DNA of 64,000 bases from Fredinandcohnia humi (GTDB lineage Bacteria; Bacillota; Bacilli; Bacillales; Bacillaceae_L), in contig NZ_LMBW01000011.1 in the NCBI RefSeq assembly GCF_001439915.1, positions 3,388-67,387 on the forward strand, in the 5' to 3' direction. Each line of letters begins with the position of its first letter. Positions within the stretch are counted from its first letter, which is position 1. A program made the translations under genes and the position numbers. This document shows positions 57,337 through 64,000 of this stretch, piece by piece. The notes beneath the pieces were generated by a model. The model worked only from the letters and a program-made list of their open reading frames with translations, was not told the DNA's origin and did no database searches.

Positions 57337-57705
57337 ATGAGTGGAACTACAGAGAATTATTCAGTTGACAAGTATTTAGAGGAAATATTTGGAACCCTCG
57401 GGAACTATCCACCAGCATTAACAACTATGGCTGAAAATGCAGAAGAAGCATTTAAAGGATATGCAAAATTTAGACATGAGGTGTATCATGGTGCATTACC
57501 AACTCAATATGTTGAACTTTTACTCGTAATTTTGGATGTAGTTTCTAATAATCTTGATGGAGCAAAAAATCATTTAAATGCAGCTTATAAAGAAGGGTTG
57601 AAGAAAGAAGAGCTAGTCAATGCATTATTGGCTGTTATTATGGTTCGCGGAATTGCCCCTTGGGGGTTAGTAGGTTACAAACTATTATTAGATGAAGAAA
57701 ATTAA
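57337..57705 (+). CDS. Carboxymuconolactone decarboxylase/AhpD-fold protein without CxxC
   Basis: A 122-residue all-helical protein of the CMD family (YHGALPTQYVELLLVILDVV, LNAAYKEGLKKEELVNALL). The CxxC redox pair of AhpD-type members is replaced (NNLDGAKNH holds no cysteine), so peroxidase activity is excluded and a decarboxylase, isomerase or structural role is more likely. Its end overlaps an upstream codon of the following gene. Reaction unknown. Confidence 0.75.
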   Translation: MSGTTENYSVDKYLEEIFGTLGNYPPALTTMAENAEEAFKGYAKFRHEVYHGALPTQYVELLLVILDVVSNNLDGAKNHLNAAYKEGLKKEELVNALLAVIMVRGIAPWGLVGYKLLLDEEN

Positions 57706-57733
57706 AAAAGAAAATTTGAGGAGTGTTTTGAAT

Positions 57734-58888
57734 ATGACACAAGCAAAGGTAAATAATTCATTTTCAATCGTTCGACCTGTTAATGATAATGATATTGTAG
57801 AGGCACGTTCATGGATTGGTAAACCTATTCGGTTTGTAGGATGGAATCTTGAAGCAACTGTTGATACAATTCGTCATTATGCGTGGGGGTTAGGTGATGA
57901 TAATCCACTTTGGTGTAATCCAGAATATGGTGAAAAGACACAATACGGGACAATTATTGCACCGCCTACCTTCTTATACAGTATTTGTGACGCAGTTGTT
58001 GCCCCTGGATTGGTTGGATTACAACCTGTTTACGCTGGATCCGAATGGGATTTTTACTTACCAGTGAAACGCAACGACACTATAACCTATAAGGCTAAGT
58101 GTATTGATGCGCAAGAGTTCAAAGGTAAAAGTGGCGGTAGAATGATTATGCAAACAGGATTAATAGAGTACTTTAATCAAAATAATGAAAAAGTTGCACA
58201 AGTTCGTTCAAATACATGGCGTCTCGGGCGCAAAGGAACTTCTGAAGGATTGGCATACAAACCAAGACAACGCTACCAATATTCTGAAGCAGAAATGAAA
58301 GAAATTGAAAACGGAGTACGTTCTGAAATTCGTAGAGGAGAAGATGTAAGATATTGGGAGAATGTTAATGTTGGAGATAGCATTACACCAGTTGTTAAAG
58401 GTCCATTAGATCGTATTACAATGACATGTTATTATGCTGGTGTTCCAGGAACTTCCGGTTATCGTGCATCTGAATTACGCTGGAAAAACTGGATTCGCGC
58501 TAGAGAAAATCCTGAATTATTACCAAATAATTATGATGTATCGTACTACTCAGAGTTTACTTTACCTAGTGAAGGCCATCAGGATGATACAGTTGCACAC
58601 GATGTAGGTATGCCTGGAGCATACGATAATGGGCCACAACGTATTGGCTGGTCAACTCATTTAATAACAAATTGGATGGGAGACGATGGCTGGTTAGAAC
58701 ATATCAACATTCAAGTTAGACGCCCTAATTTGTTTGGAGATACAACTTGGATTAAAGGAACTGTAACAAAAACAGAGTCAATCGATGATGAGTATGGAAG
58801 AGTTTATATTTCAATTGAGGGACACAACCAATTAGGGGAATTAAATACCAAAGGGGAAGCCAGAGTTAAAATACAGAAGAAGAATTAA
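57734..58888 (+). CDS. Double-hotdog MaoC/FAS1-like acyl-CoA hydratase/dehydratase
   Basis: A 384-residue protein with two hotdog halves. The N-terminal half has YAWGLGDDNPLWCNPEYG (hydratase-2 style Asp plus downstream APPTFLYS), and the C-terminal half has the SITPVVKGPLDRITMTCYY entry and a second hotdog helix. Similar proteins hydrate enoyl-CoAs such as mesaconyl-CoA. In this island it is the natural candidate for a 3-methylglutaconyl-CoA-type hydratase, since no crotonase is present. ATG 57734 is preferred (GAGGAG ten bases before); TTG six bases earlier is possible. Substrate is inference. Confidence 0.8.
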   Translation: MTQAKVNNSFSIVRPVNDNDIVEARSWIGKPIRFVGWNLEATVDTIRHYAWGLGDDNPLWCNPEYGEKTQYGTIIAPPTFLYSICDAVVAPGLVGLQPVYAGSEWDFYLPVKRNDTITYKAKCIDAQEFKGKSGGRMIMQTGLIEYFNQNNEKVAQVRSNTWRLGRKGTSEGLAYKPRQRYQYSEAEMKEIENGVRSEIRRGEDVRYWENVNVGDSITPVVKGPLDRITMTCYYAGVPGTSGYRASELRWKNWIRARENPELLPNNYDVSYYSEFTLPSEGHQDDTVAHDVGMPGAYDNGPQRIGWSTHLITNWMGDDGWLEHINIQVRRPNLFGDTTWIKGTVTKTESIDDEYGRVYISIEGHNQLGELNTKGEARVKIQKKN

Positions 58889-58906
58889 GTGGGAGGGGAA
58901 AAGTTT

Positions 58907-60058
58907 ATGGAACTTACAACCCCGTGGCAAAAAATAGTTGTAGGCTCAAACTTAGTATTAAAATTAAAAGATGAGTTGGAGTGGCTTGGAATCTCAAAAC
59001 CATTGATTGTTTGTAGCCCACGTGCAAGAGCTTCAGATTTTGTTGCTGAAATAAAAGAGCTAGTTGGAATTCCTACAGAGCATATTTTTGATAATGTACT
59101 TCAACATTCTAATACTTCAATTGTGGATGAAGGCGCTAAAATGGCTGTTACCTTGAAAATAGATGGCTTGATTGCAGTTGGTGGAGCGAGCGCAAGTGAC
59201 ACTGCAAAAGGTATCGCAATAGTTATGGCAGAAGGTGGAAGTATTGAAGATCATGCAAGTACCTTTATACCACCTAGAACCTATATCCCGAATAACCTAA
59301 AAAAACCTAAGATTCCATTAATTACATTTCCTACAACTGCATCAGCAGGAGAAATAACACCAGGTGCTGGGATAACAAACAGTGAAAATACGAAACTATT
59401 ATTTTGGGATCCAAAAATTGCATCTAGAGCTGTCTTTTATGATATTAACCAATGGCTAAATATTCCGGATCAAATACTTAACACATCTCTAATGAATGCC
59501 ATTGCACACAATATTGAAGGGATGTATTCCCAAAGTACCCAACCAATTTCCCAAGCCATAGCTTTGGAATCAATGGCAACAATAGATCATGTTGTTAAAA
59601 CTGGGCTCAAATTGAGCCCAGACTTTGAGAAATTGCCAATGGCTGTTGCGATGTCAGGAATGGTTATTTCAAATGCCCGTGTTGGCATACACCATGCAAT
59701 ATGCCATTGTATTGGGTCAATAAGTCGGAGTTCCCATGGTGAAGCAAATAGCGTGATGTTACCTCACGCACTTAAATTTAATAAATTAGATGCAATGAAG
59801 CAAATGGCAAAAATTGAAGAACACATTTCAAAAAATATCACATTATCTGAAGAAGAACTCGCCGAGAATCTCATTAAACGAATTAGTGACCTTCAAGACC
59901 AGTTACAAGTTTCAAAAACTTTAAAGGAAATTGGAGTTACAGAAGGACAAATTGAAAAGATTGCATTGAAATCGCTTTCTGACCGTGGACTTTATTTTAA
60001 TCCACGAGAGGTTACTGATATTGAGGAGATTAAAGGATTACTGATACAAGCATTTTAA
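58907..60058 (+). CDS. Iron-ADH-fold reductase, maleylacetate-reductase-like
   Basis: A 383-residue protein of the group III alcohol dehydrogenase fold. The NAD site is GLIAVGGASASDTAKG (about residue 85). In true iron enzymes a metal-binding Asp and His occur as DAxxH; here the motif is NAIAH (Asn197, His201), as in maleylacetate reductases, which do not need iron. Other His positions (HHAICHCIG, SSHGEANSVMLPHAL) remain. It may reduce maleylacetate or a related oxo-acid, or interconvert an alcohol and aldehyde of the pathway acid. ATG 58907 has GGGAGGGG before it and lies within the sigma-54 operon. Confidence 0.78.
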   Translation: MELTTPWQKIVVGSNLVLKLKDELEWLGISKPLIVCSPRARASDFVAEIKELVGIPTEHIFDNVLQHSNTSIVDEGAKMAVTLKIDGLIAVGGASASDTAKGIAIVMAEGGSIEDHASTFIPPRTYIPNNLKKPKIPLITFPTTASAGEITPGAGITNSENTKLLFWDPKIASRAVFYDINQWLNIPDQILNTSLMNAIAHNIEGMYSQSTQPISQAIALESMATIDHVVKTGLKLSPDFEKLPMAVAMSGMVISNARVGIHHAICHCIGSISRSSHGEANSVMLPHALKFNKLDAMKQMAKIEEHISKNITLSEEELAENLIKRISDLQDQLQVSKTLKEIGVTEGQIEKIALKSLSDRGLYFNPREVTDIEEIKGLLIQAF

Positions 60059-60073
60059 AAAGGGAGAGAAAAA

Positions 60074-61240
60074 ATGATAAGAAAGAACAAACTTCTATTA
60101 TTTTTTGCCTGCATAATTTTAGTTTTAAGTGCATGTAGTTCTTCACAATCAACTAACGATGGACAAAATAATAACTCTACTGATGCGAATCAACCATCAT
60201 CTAGTCAAAATGGTATTACAGATGATGAAATTAGAATAGCTGGAGTATTCTCTTTATCAGGTGCCGCCGGAGTTTACGGCTCGATATATGCTGGAACAGC
60301 ACAAATGGTTTTTGATGAAGTTAACGAATCTGGAGGTATTAATGGGAGAAAGATTGTTTTTACGGTGGAAAATTCTGCTGGTGATCCTTCTCGTGCTGTT
60401 GCTGAAACAAAAAAAATGGTAAATCGAGGGGACATATTTGCGTTTTAAAGTGGGGTGTATACACCACCCACAGTTGCAAGTTATAAGATTGTAACAGATG
60501 CAGGTATCCCTTTTTATACTCCTGGGAATTCAGATCCATCACTAACAAATCCATTTAATAAATTGGTGTTTCAGCCGAACATGACTCTCGATGATATGGC
60601 AAATCCAATTATAAAACTTGCATTATCAATGAAAGCAAAAAAAATAATGTTTGTTCAAGAAGAAAACGATTATGGGGAAATAACCTTTAATTCTACAAAA
60701 GAACGTCAAACATTAGTTTAAATAATATTAAAATATCACCTTCTGCTGCTGATGCTACAGGCCAGGTTAAACAAATAAATGATTACAAACCTGATGTAAT
60801 TATATTTGGTGGAACGCAAACACCTTTGGCTTCATTAATAAGAGGATTATATAGTGCTGGTTTGGAGATTCCTGTATTAGCCTTTGGTGGCGGTGCTACT
60901 GAAGCTATAAATGAATTAGTTTCGACATCTGCACCAATACCTTTCTATGCTGTTACACCCCTTGCTGGACCATTAGACAAAGAAGAAATTGAGGAAATTG
61001 TTCAAAAGGTAAAAGCTTATGATTCAAATATTCCAATAAATGTTTGGAAGGTTCAATCTTATGCAGCTGCAAATGCCTTTGTTAACGTGCTTAAAACTCT
61101 AGATAGTACCCCCACAACAGATGAGTTAATTGCAGCACTTGAAAACATGGATTATGGTAAATGGTAGTATCGTTTTTAGTAAAAATGAAAAATTAAGTTA
61201 TTCAGAACTGACAAAGATCTTGGTGGGAGGCTGGAAATGA
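60074..61240 (+). pseudogene. ABC transporter substrate-binding protein (LivK type), broken
   Basis: A lipoprotein start with lipobox LSAC (near residue 20) and the LivK opening GITDDEIRIAGVFSLSGAAG are clear. The frame stops at 60446 (TAA after FAF), goes on in the same frame (VYTPPTVASYKIV, IPFYTPGNSDPS), shifts near 60710 (to NNIKISPSAADATGQVKQIN, KPDVIIFGGTQTP) and shifts again near 61160 so that the C-terminus ends NGSIVFSKNEKL...GGWK at 61240. Three lesions make a working protein unlikely. It would have bound an amino-acid- or acid-like ligand. Confidence 0.8.
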
Positions 61241-62346
61241 TGCCGTCACATGAAGCAGTCATTTCAGGGATTGAACTAATTCCGTATGAAATTCGATTAA
61301 GTAACCCAGTTCATGCATCTGTAGGTACCTGGAATAGCCAATCACATGTCCTTTTAATATTATACACAGATAAAAATATAACAGGTTTTGCAGAAATTCC
61401 ACCTCGATTGATGATTTATGGTGAAACAATCAAGTCAATACTTGGTTTAAAAGATGAGATTGAGACAATTATTAAAGGGCACAATTTGTTTGACAGAGAT
61501 GGATTATGGTGGAAACTAAGGTTTATTGAGGGGAATAATACATTAAAAGCTGCTTTAGACATAGCTTGCGTTGATGCAGCCTCGAAATTGCTGAAAATAC
61601 CCACATATCGATTTCTCGGCGGTGATAGTAAACCCATTCAAGTTACAGCTTTATTAGGTCTTGGAGAACCTGACAAAGTATTAAGTGAAGCAGAGGAACT
61701 TAATACTCAATATGGTATCCAATCTTTTAAAATAAAGGGTGGAATAAACTATCAACGAGATATTGAAATTTGTAAAAAACTCAGGAATAAATTTACTGAT
61801 TCAATCATTTACCTTGATGCTAATCATGGATACGATATTACAACAATTAATAAGTTATTACCTCAATTAACAAAGTATATAGACTGGATTGAGGAACCTG
61901 CATCAGGGGGGTACATTGTATCTCGAAGGCAAATTGGAAATAGTGGAATTATACCTATTCTAGGTGACGAAATGTGTAGAACGGTAGAGGAAGTTGCAAG
62001 TAAAGTTTTAGATGGTAGTTGTCAGATGATAAGTATTAAAACTGCAAGAACAGGATTTTTCTTATCCGAAAAAATTGTTAATTTGTGTTCAAGCCTCGGA
62101 ATTCCAGTTTTAATTGGTACACAGGGAGAAGGGTTGCTCGGAGTAGCATGTGGTGTCCATTTTACTTGTTTAAATCATTCTTATATGAATTTACCAGGTG
62201 AATTAATGTATCACTTAAAAGCAATAGATTCTATTTTCCTAGGTAAATATCCGATTTCGGAGGGGATGATTAGACCAAATAATGACTATGGGCTGGGTAT
62301 TAATATTGATTGGGATAAACTTAATTTTTATAGAATCGATAAATAG
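61237..62346 (+). CDS. Enolase-superfamily enzyme of the muconate-cycloisomerase subgroup
   Basis: A 369-residue protein with the N-terminal capping domain and a TIM barrel. The active-site series of the MLE subgroup is complete: KIK (Lys165, Lys167), metal ligands Asp194, Glu219 or Glu220 and Asp244, and a second catalytic lysine, Lys268 (SIKTARTG). This pair of lysines is used for cycloisomerisation, racemisation/epimerisation or dehydration of carboxylates. The subgroup also includes dipeptide epimerase and o-succinylbenzoate synthase, so the reaction cannot be assigned. Its ATG overlaps the TGA of the preceding pseudogene. Confidence 0.82.
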   Translation: MMPSHEAVISGIELIPYEIRLSNPVHASVGTWNSQSHVLLILYTDKNITGFAEIPPRLMIYGETIKSILGLKDEIETIIKGHNLFDRDGLWWKLRFIEGNNTLKAALDIACVDAASKLLKIPTYRFLGGDSKPIQVTALLGLGEPDKVLSEAEELNTQYGIQSFKIKGGINYQRDIEICKKLRNKFTDSIIYLDANHGYDITTINKLLPQLTKYIDWIEEPASGGYIVSRRQIGNSGIIPILGDEMCRTVEEVASKVLDGSCQMISIKTARTGFFLSEKIVNLCSSLGIPVLIGTQGEGLLGVACGVHFTCLNHSYMNLPGELMYHLKAIDSIFLGKYPISEGMIRPNNDYGLGINIDWDKLNFYRIDK

Positions 62347-62432
62347 TTCCTTAAGTGTAAAATAATAAATCGTTTTGCAAATTATCTACTAACAAAAAAA
62401 TTTTTATCGTCTTAATTTTAGGAGTGAAACAT

Positions 62433-63197
62433 ATGCAATTACCCATTTTTGACTTAAGAGAAAAGGTTGCACTAGTGACAGGCGGAAGTAAAGGAATTGG
62501 ATATGGGATGGCAGAGGCACTAGGGAACTTTGGAGCAATTGTAATAATCGCTAGCCGTAATATGAAAGATCTGCATAAAGCTGAAGGCAACCTAAAAGAA
62601 AAGGGAATTAATGTGAAAAGTTTTCCGGTCGATGTAACTAATAAGGAACAGGTAAATAACCTAGTCGAAAAAGTAATTTCCGAATTCGGTTCAATTGATA
62701 TTTTAATTAATAATGCGGGGATGAATATTCGGAAGAAATTAGTCGAAGTTGAAGAAGAGGAATGGGATAGCGTAGTTAATACGAATTTAAAAGGAATATT
62801 TTTGACTGGGCAAGCAGTTGCAAAACAAATGATAAAACAAAAATCCGGAAAAATTATTAATATCTCTTCAATACTAAGTACAGTTGGTTTACCCTATCAA
62901 ACTAGTTATTCTGCCAGTAAAGGAGGCATTAACCAATTAACAAGAGTATGGGCTGATGAATTAGCTGAGTACGGAATTAATGTAAACGCTATCGCACCTG
63001 CATATATTCGAACACCAATGACAGAAAGTTGGCTCTCAGATGAAACAAGATACAAGGACATTGTAAATAATACGATGTTGAAACGAGTTGGGGAATTAGA
63101 AGAGTTATCAGGTCCTGTAGTCTTCCTTGCTTCAAGTGCTTCCTCTTATATAACTGGGCAAATATTATACGTAGATGGAGGGTGGACATCAAAATAA
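62433..63197 (+). CDS. Short-chain dehydrogenase/reductase (SDR)
   Basis: A 254-residue classical SDR: NAD(P) motif TGGSKGIGYG (about 14-23), NNAG structural motif, catalytic Ser (ISSILS), Tyr159 and Lys163 in YSASKGG, and the closing ITGQILYVDGGW. It resembles gluconate 5-dehydrogenase and 2-deoxygluconate dehydrogenase, but the family is too broad for a substrate call. ATG 62433 is preferred with AGGAG eight bases before it. It is the last gene of the visible unit before a repeat and the next TAXI gene. Confidence 0.85.
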   Translation: MQLPIFDLREKVALVTGGSKGIGYGMAEALGNFGAIVIIASRNMKDLHKAEGNLKEKGINVKSFPVDVTNKEQVNNLVEKVISEFGSIDILINNAGMNIRKKLVEVEEEEWDSVVNTNLKGIFLTGQAVAKQMIKQKSGKIINISSILSTVGLPYQTSYSASKGGINQLTRVWADELAEYGINVNAIAPAYIRTPMTESWLSDETRYKDIVNNTMLKRVGELEELSGPVVFLASSASSYITGQILYVDGGWTSK

Positions 63198-63246
63198 CCT
63201 AAACTTGTAGTGCGTGTTCAAAAAGGAGGATAAAAATAACCGCGTC

Positions 63247-63380
63247 GACAAGAACGCCATGTCCTGTGGCATTGTCGACACTAGCACTTCCTGTGCGTCG
63301 AAAGTTCGAGGCGGCGCAACTTTGAGTAGCGGAACCTATGAGTTAATACGTGAGCAACGGAAAAGCAAGCCAACGAAGAA
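63247..63380. repeat. GC-rich palindromic repeat, second copy of the GCCACAGGAC family
   Basis: GTCGACAA / TTGTCGAC arms enclose GCCATGTCCTGTGGC (63257-63271), the reverse complement of which differs from the 954-968 core by one base. A second small hairpin (GCACTTCCTGTGC) follows at once. The segment is visibly richer in G+C than all sequence around it. One frame (63214-63426) is open for 70 codons but is probably the by-product of the repeat. Confidence 0.6.
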
Positions 63381-63463
63381 ATTCGATGTCTCATTTTTAC
63401 CGGACTTTTTGAACAACCTCTTGTAGTATTATGACTCCAACCTAATCTTGAAGGGAGATTATA

Positions 63464-64000
63464 ATGAAAACTTATAAAAACAAAATGGGGCTATTACTTA
63501 TTTCTTTGCTTATTAGTATATTTTTTGTAGGTTGCAGTAATCAAAATTCATCTACAAAAGAGAATAATGATGAAAAAAAAGAGGGAAATAACAATGTGTC
63601 TGAAGAAGAAAAAATTATTACTTTTGGTTCTTCTGCTGGACCTGGTTCGAGTAGCTATATTATATATTCAGGAATGGCAGATTTAATTAATGAATATGTT
63701 CCCAATGTACGTGCTAAAGTAACTGTAACCTCCGGTAGTGCAGAAAATGCACGATTACTCGCTTCTGGACAAATTGATATTGGAGTTGTAAATAGTAAGG
63801 ATTTATATGATGCTTACCATGCTCAAGATGTATACAAAGATGTTATTGAACCTGAAAAGATACAATTTCTGATGAGTGGAATTGTTACAGCCGATCAACT
63901 TATCACATTAGATCCGAAAATTAAAAATTTTTCAGACCTAAAAGGTAAAAACATTGCAATTCCAACACCTGGAAGTGCTGGTGCAACATGGATATGGGAT
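63464..64000 (+). CDS. TAXI-family TRAP solute-binding lipoprotein, N-terminal part (cut by window end)
   Basis: The visible 179 residues show a lipobox (FVGC, near residue 25), an Asn/Glu/Lys-rich linker, and TAXI features (FGSSAGPGSSSYIIYSGMADLI, VTVTSGSAENARLLASGQIDIG and a DLKGKNIAIPTPGSAG stretch). The start ATG 63464 follows AAGGGAGA. It is a second, distinct TAXI binding protein in the island; its TRAP permease may lie beyond the window. Ligand unknown. Confidence 0.85.
   Translation, partial: MKTYKNKMGLLLISLLISIFFVGCSNQNSSTKENNDEKKEGNNNVSEEEKIITFGSSAGPGSSSYIIYSGMADLINEYVPNVRAKVTVTSGSAENARLLASGQIDIGVVNSKDLYDAYHAQDVYKDVIEPEKIQFLMSGIVTADQLITLDPKIKNFSDLKGKNIAIPTPGSAGATWIWD

Noticed and set aside
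1-64000. CRISPR array, prophage, tRNA or rRNA genes
   Set aside because: No regularly spaced direct repeats, phage structural genes or clover-leaf/rRNA-like sequences were recognised on either strand.

Overview
The window reads as chromosome of a low-GC Gram-positive rod of the Bacillaceae (Bacillus/Neobacillus-like; the genus cannot be fixed from sequence alone). Supporting signs are AGGAGG-type ribosome sites with frequent TTG/GTG starts, a leucine T-box leader, a sigma-W-type promoter before a YdjI/YdjG/YdjH-like operon, a PepV dipeptidase, a Yng-like acyl-CoA carboxylase set and a heterocycloanthracin-type bacteriocin locus. No tRNA, rRNA or CRISPR array was seen.

Layout. 1-0.9 kb: end of an RNA helicase. 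1.2-4.3 kb: MacAB/YknXYZ-like export operon. 4.4-8.7 kb: an esterase, then an SPFH/zinc-ribbon/TPM envelope-stress operon. 9.1-12.1 kb: secreted GH28 pectinase with FN3 modules. 12.5-18.5 kb: thiazole/oxazole-modified bacteriocin locus (Gly/Cys-rich precursor, ThiF-like protein, fused leader-binding/YcaO cyclodehydratase, SagB dehydrogenase) with no transporter or immunity gene next to it. 18.9-27.5 kb: MFS transporter, DoxX protein, lipoprotein, and much decay (polysaccharide deacetylase remnant, broken IS3-family element, T-box-led but broken leuA). 27.9-39.3 kb: an AAA+ regulator with damaged ATPase motifs, FAD-linked 2-hydroxyacid dehydrogenase, class III aminotransferase, complete dipeptide ABC importer and PepV; together they look like a peptide-utilisation unit.

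40.5-64 kb is the most interesting part: an AT-rich catabolic island. It has a [4Fe-4S] 4-hydroxybutyryl-CoA dehydratase-like enzyme, an intact sigma-54 activator, acyl-CoA ligase, TAXI-TRAP transporter, biotin carboxylase, small biotin carrier, HMG-CoA lyase, carboxyltransferase, ADP-forming acyl-CoA synthetase, CMD-family protein, double-hotdog hydratase, maleylacetate-reductase-like enzyme, muconate-cycloisomerase-like enzyme, SDR and a second TAXI binding protein. Four -24/-12 promoters precede its transcription units. Three of them share a GAATC(A/G)CTGATGAA-like box 142-146 bp upstream of the -24 GG, the position expected for an activator site.

Working model (inference): an imported acid is activated to a CoA thioester, the radical dehydratase/isomerase yields a 2-enoyl-CoA (3-methylcrotonyl-CoA would fit), the carboxylase and hydratase convert it to HMG-CoA, and the lyase releases acetyl-CoA and acetoacetate. 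The gene order echoes the B. subtilis yng operon, but the acyl-CoA dehydrogenase and crotonase positions appear to be taken by the dehydratase and the hotdog protein. Two island genes (a permease and an ABC binding protein) are pseudogenes.
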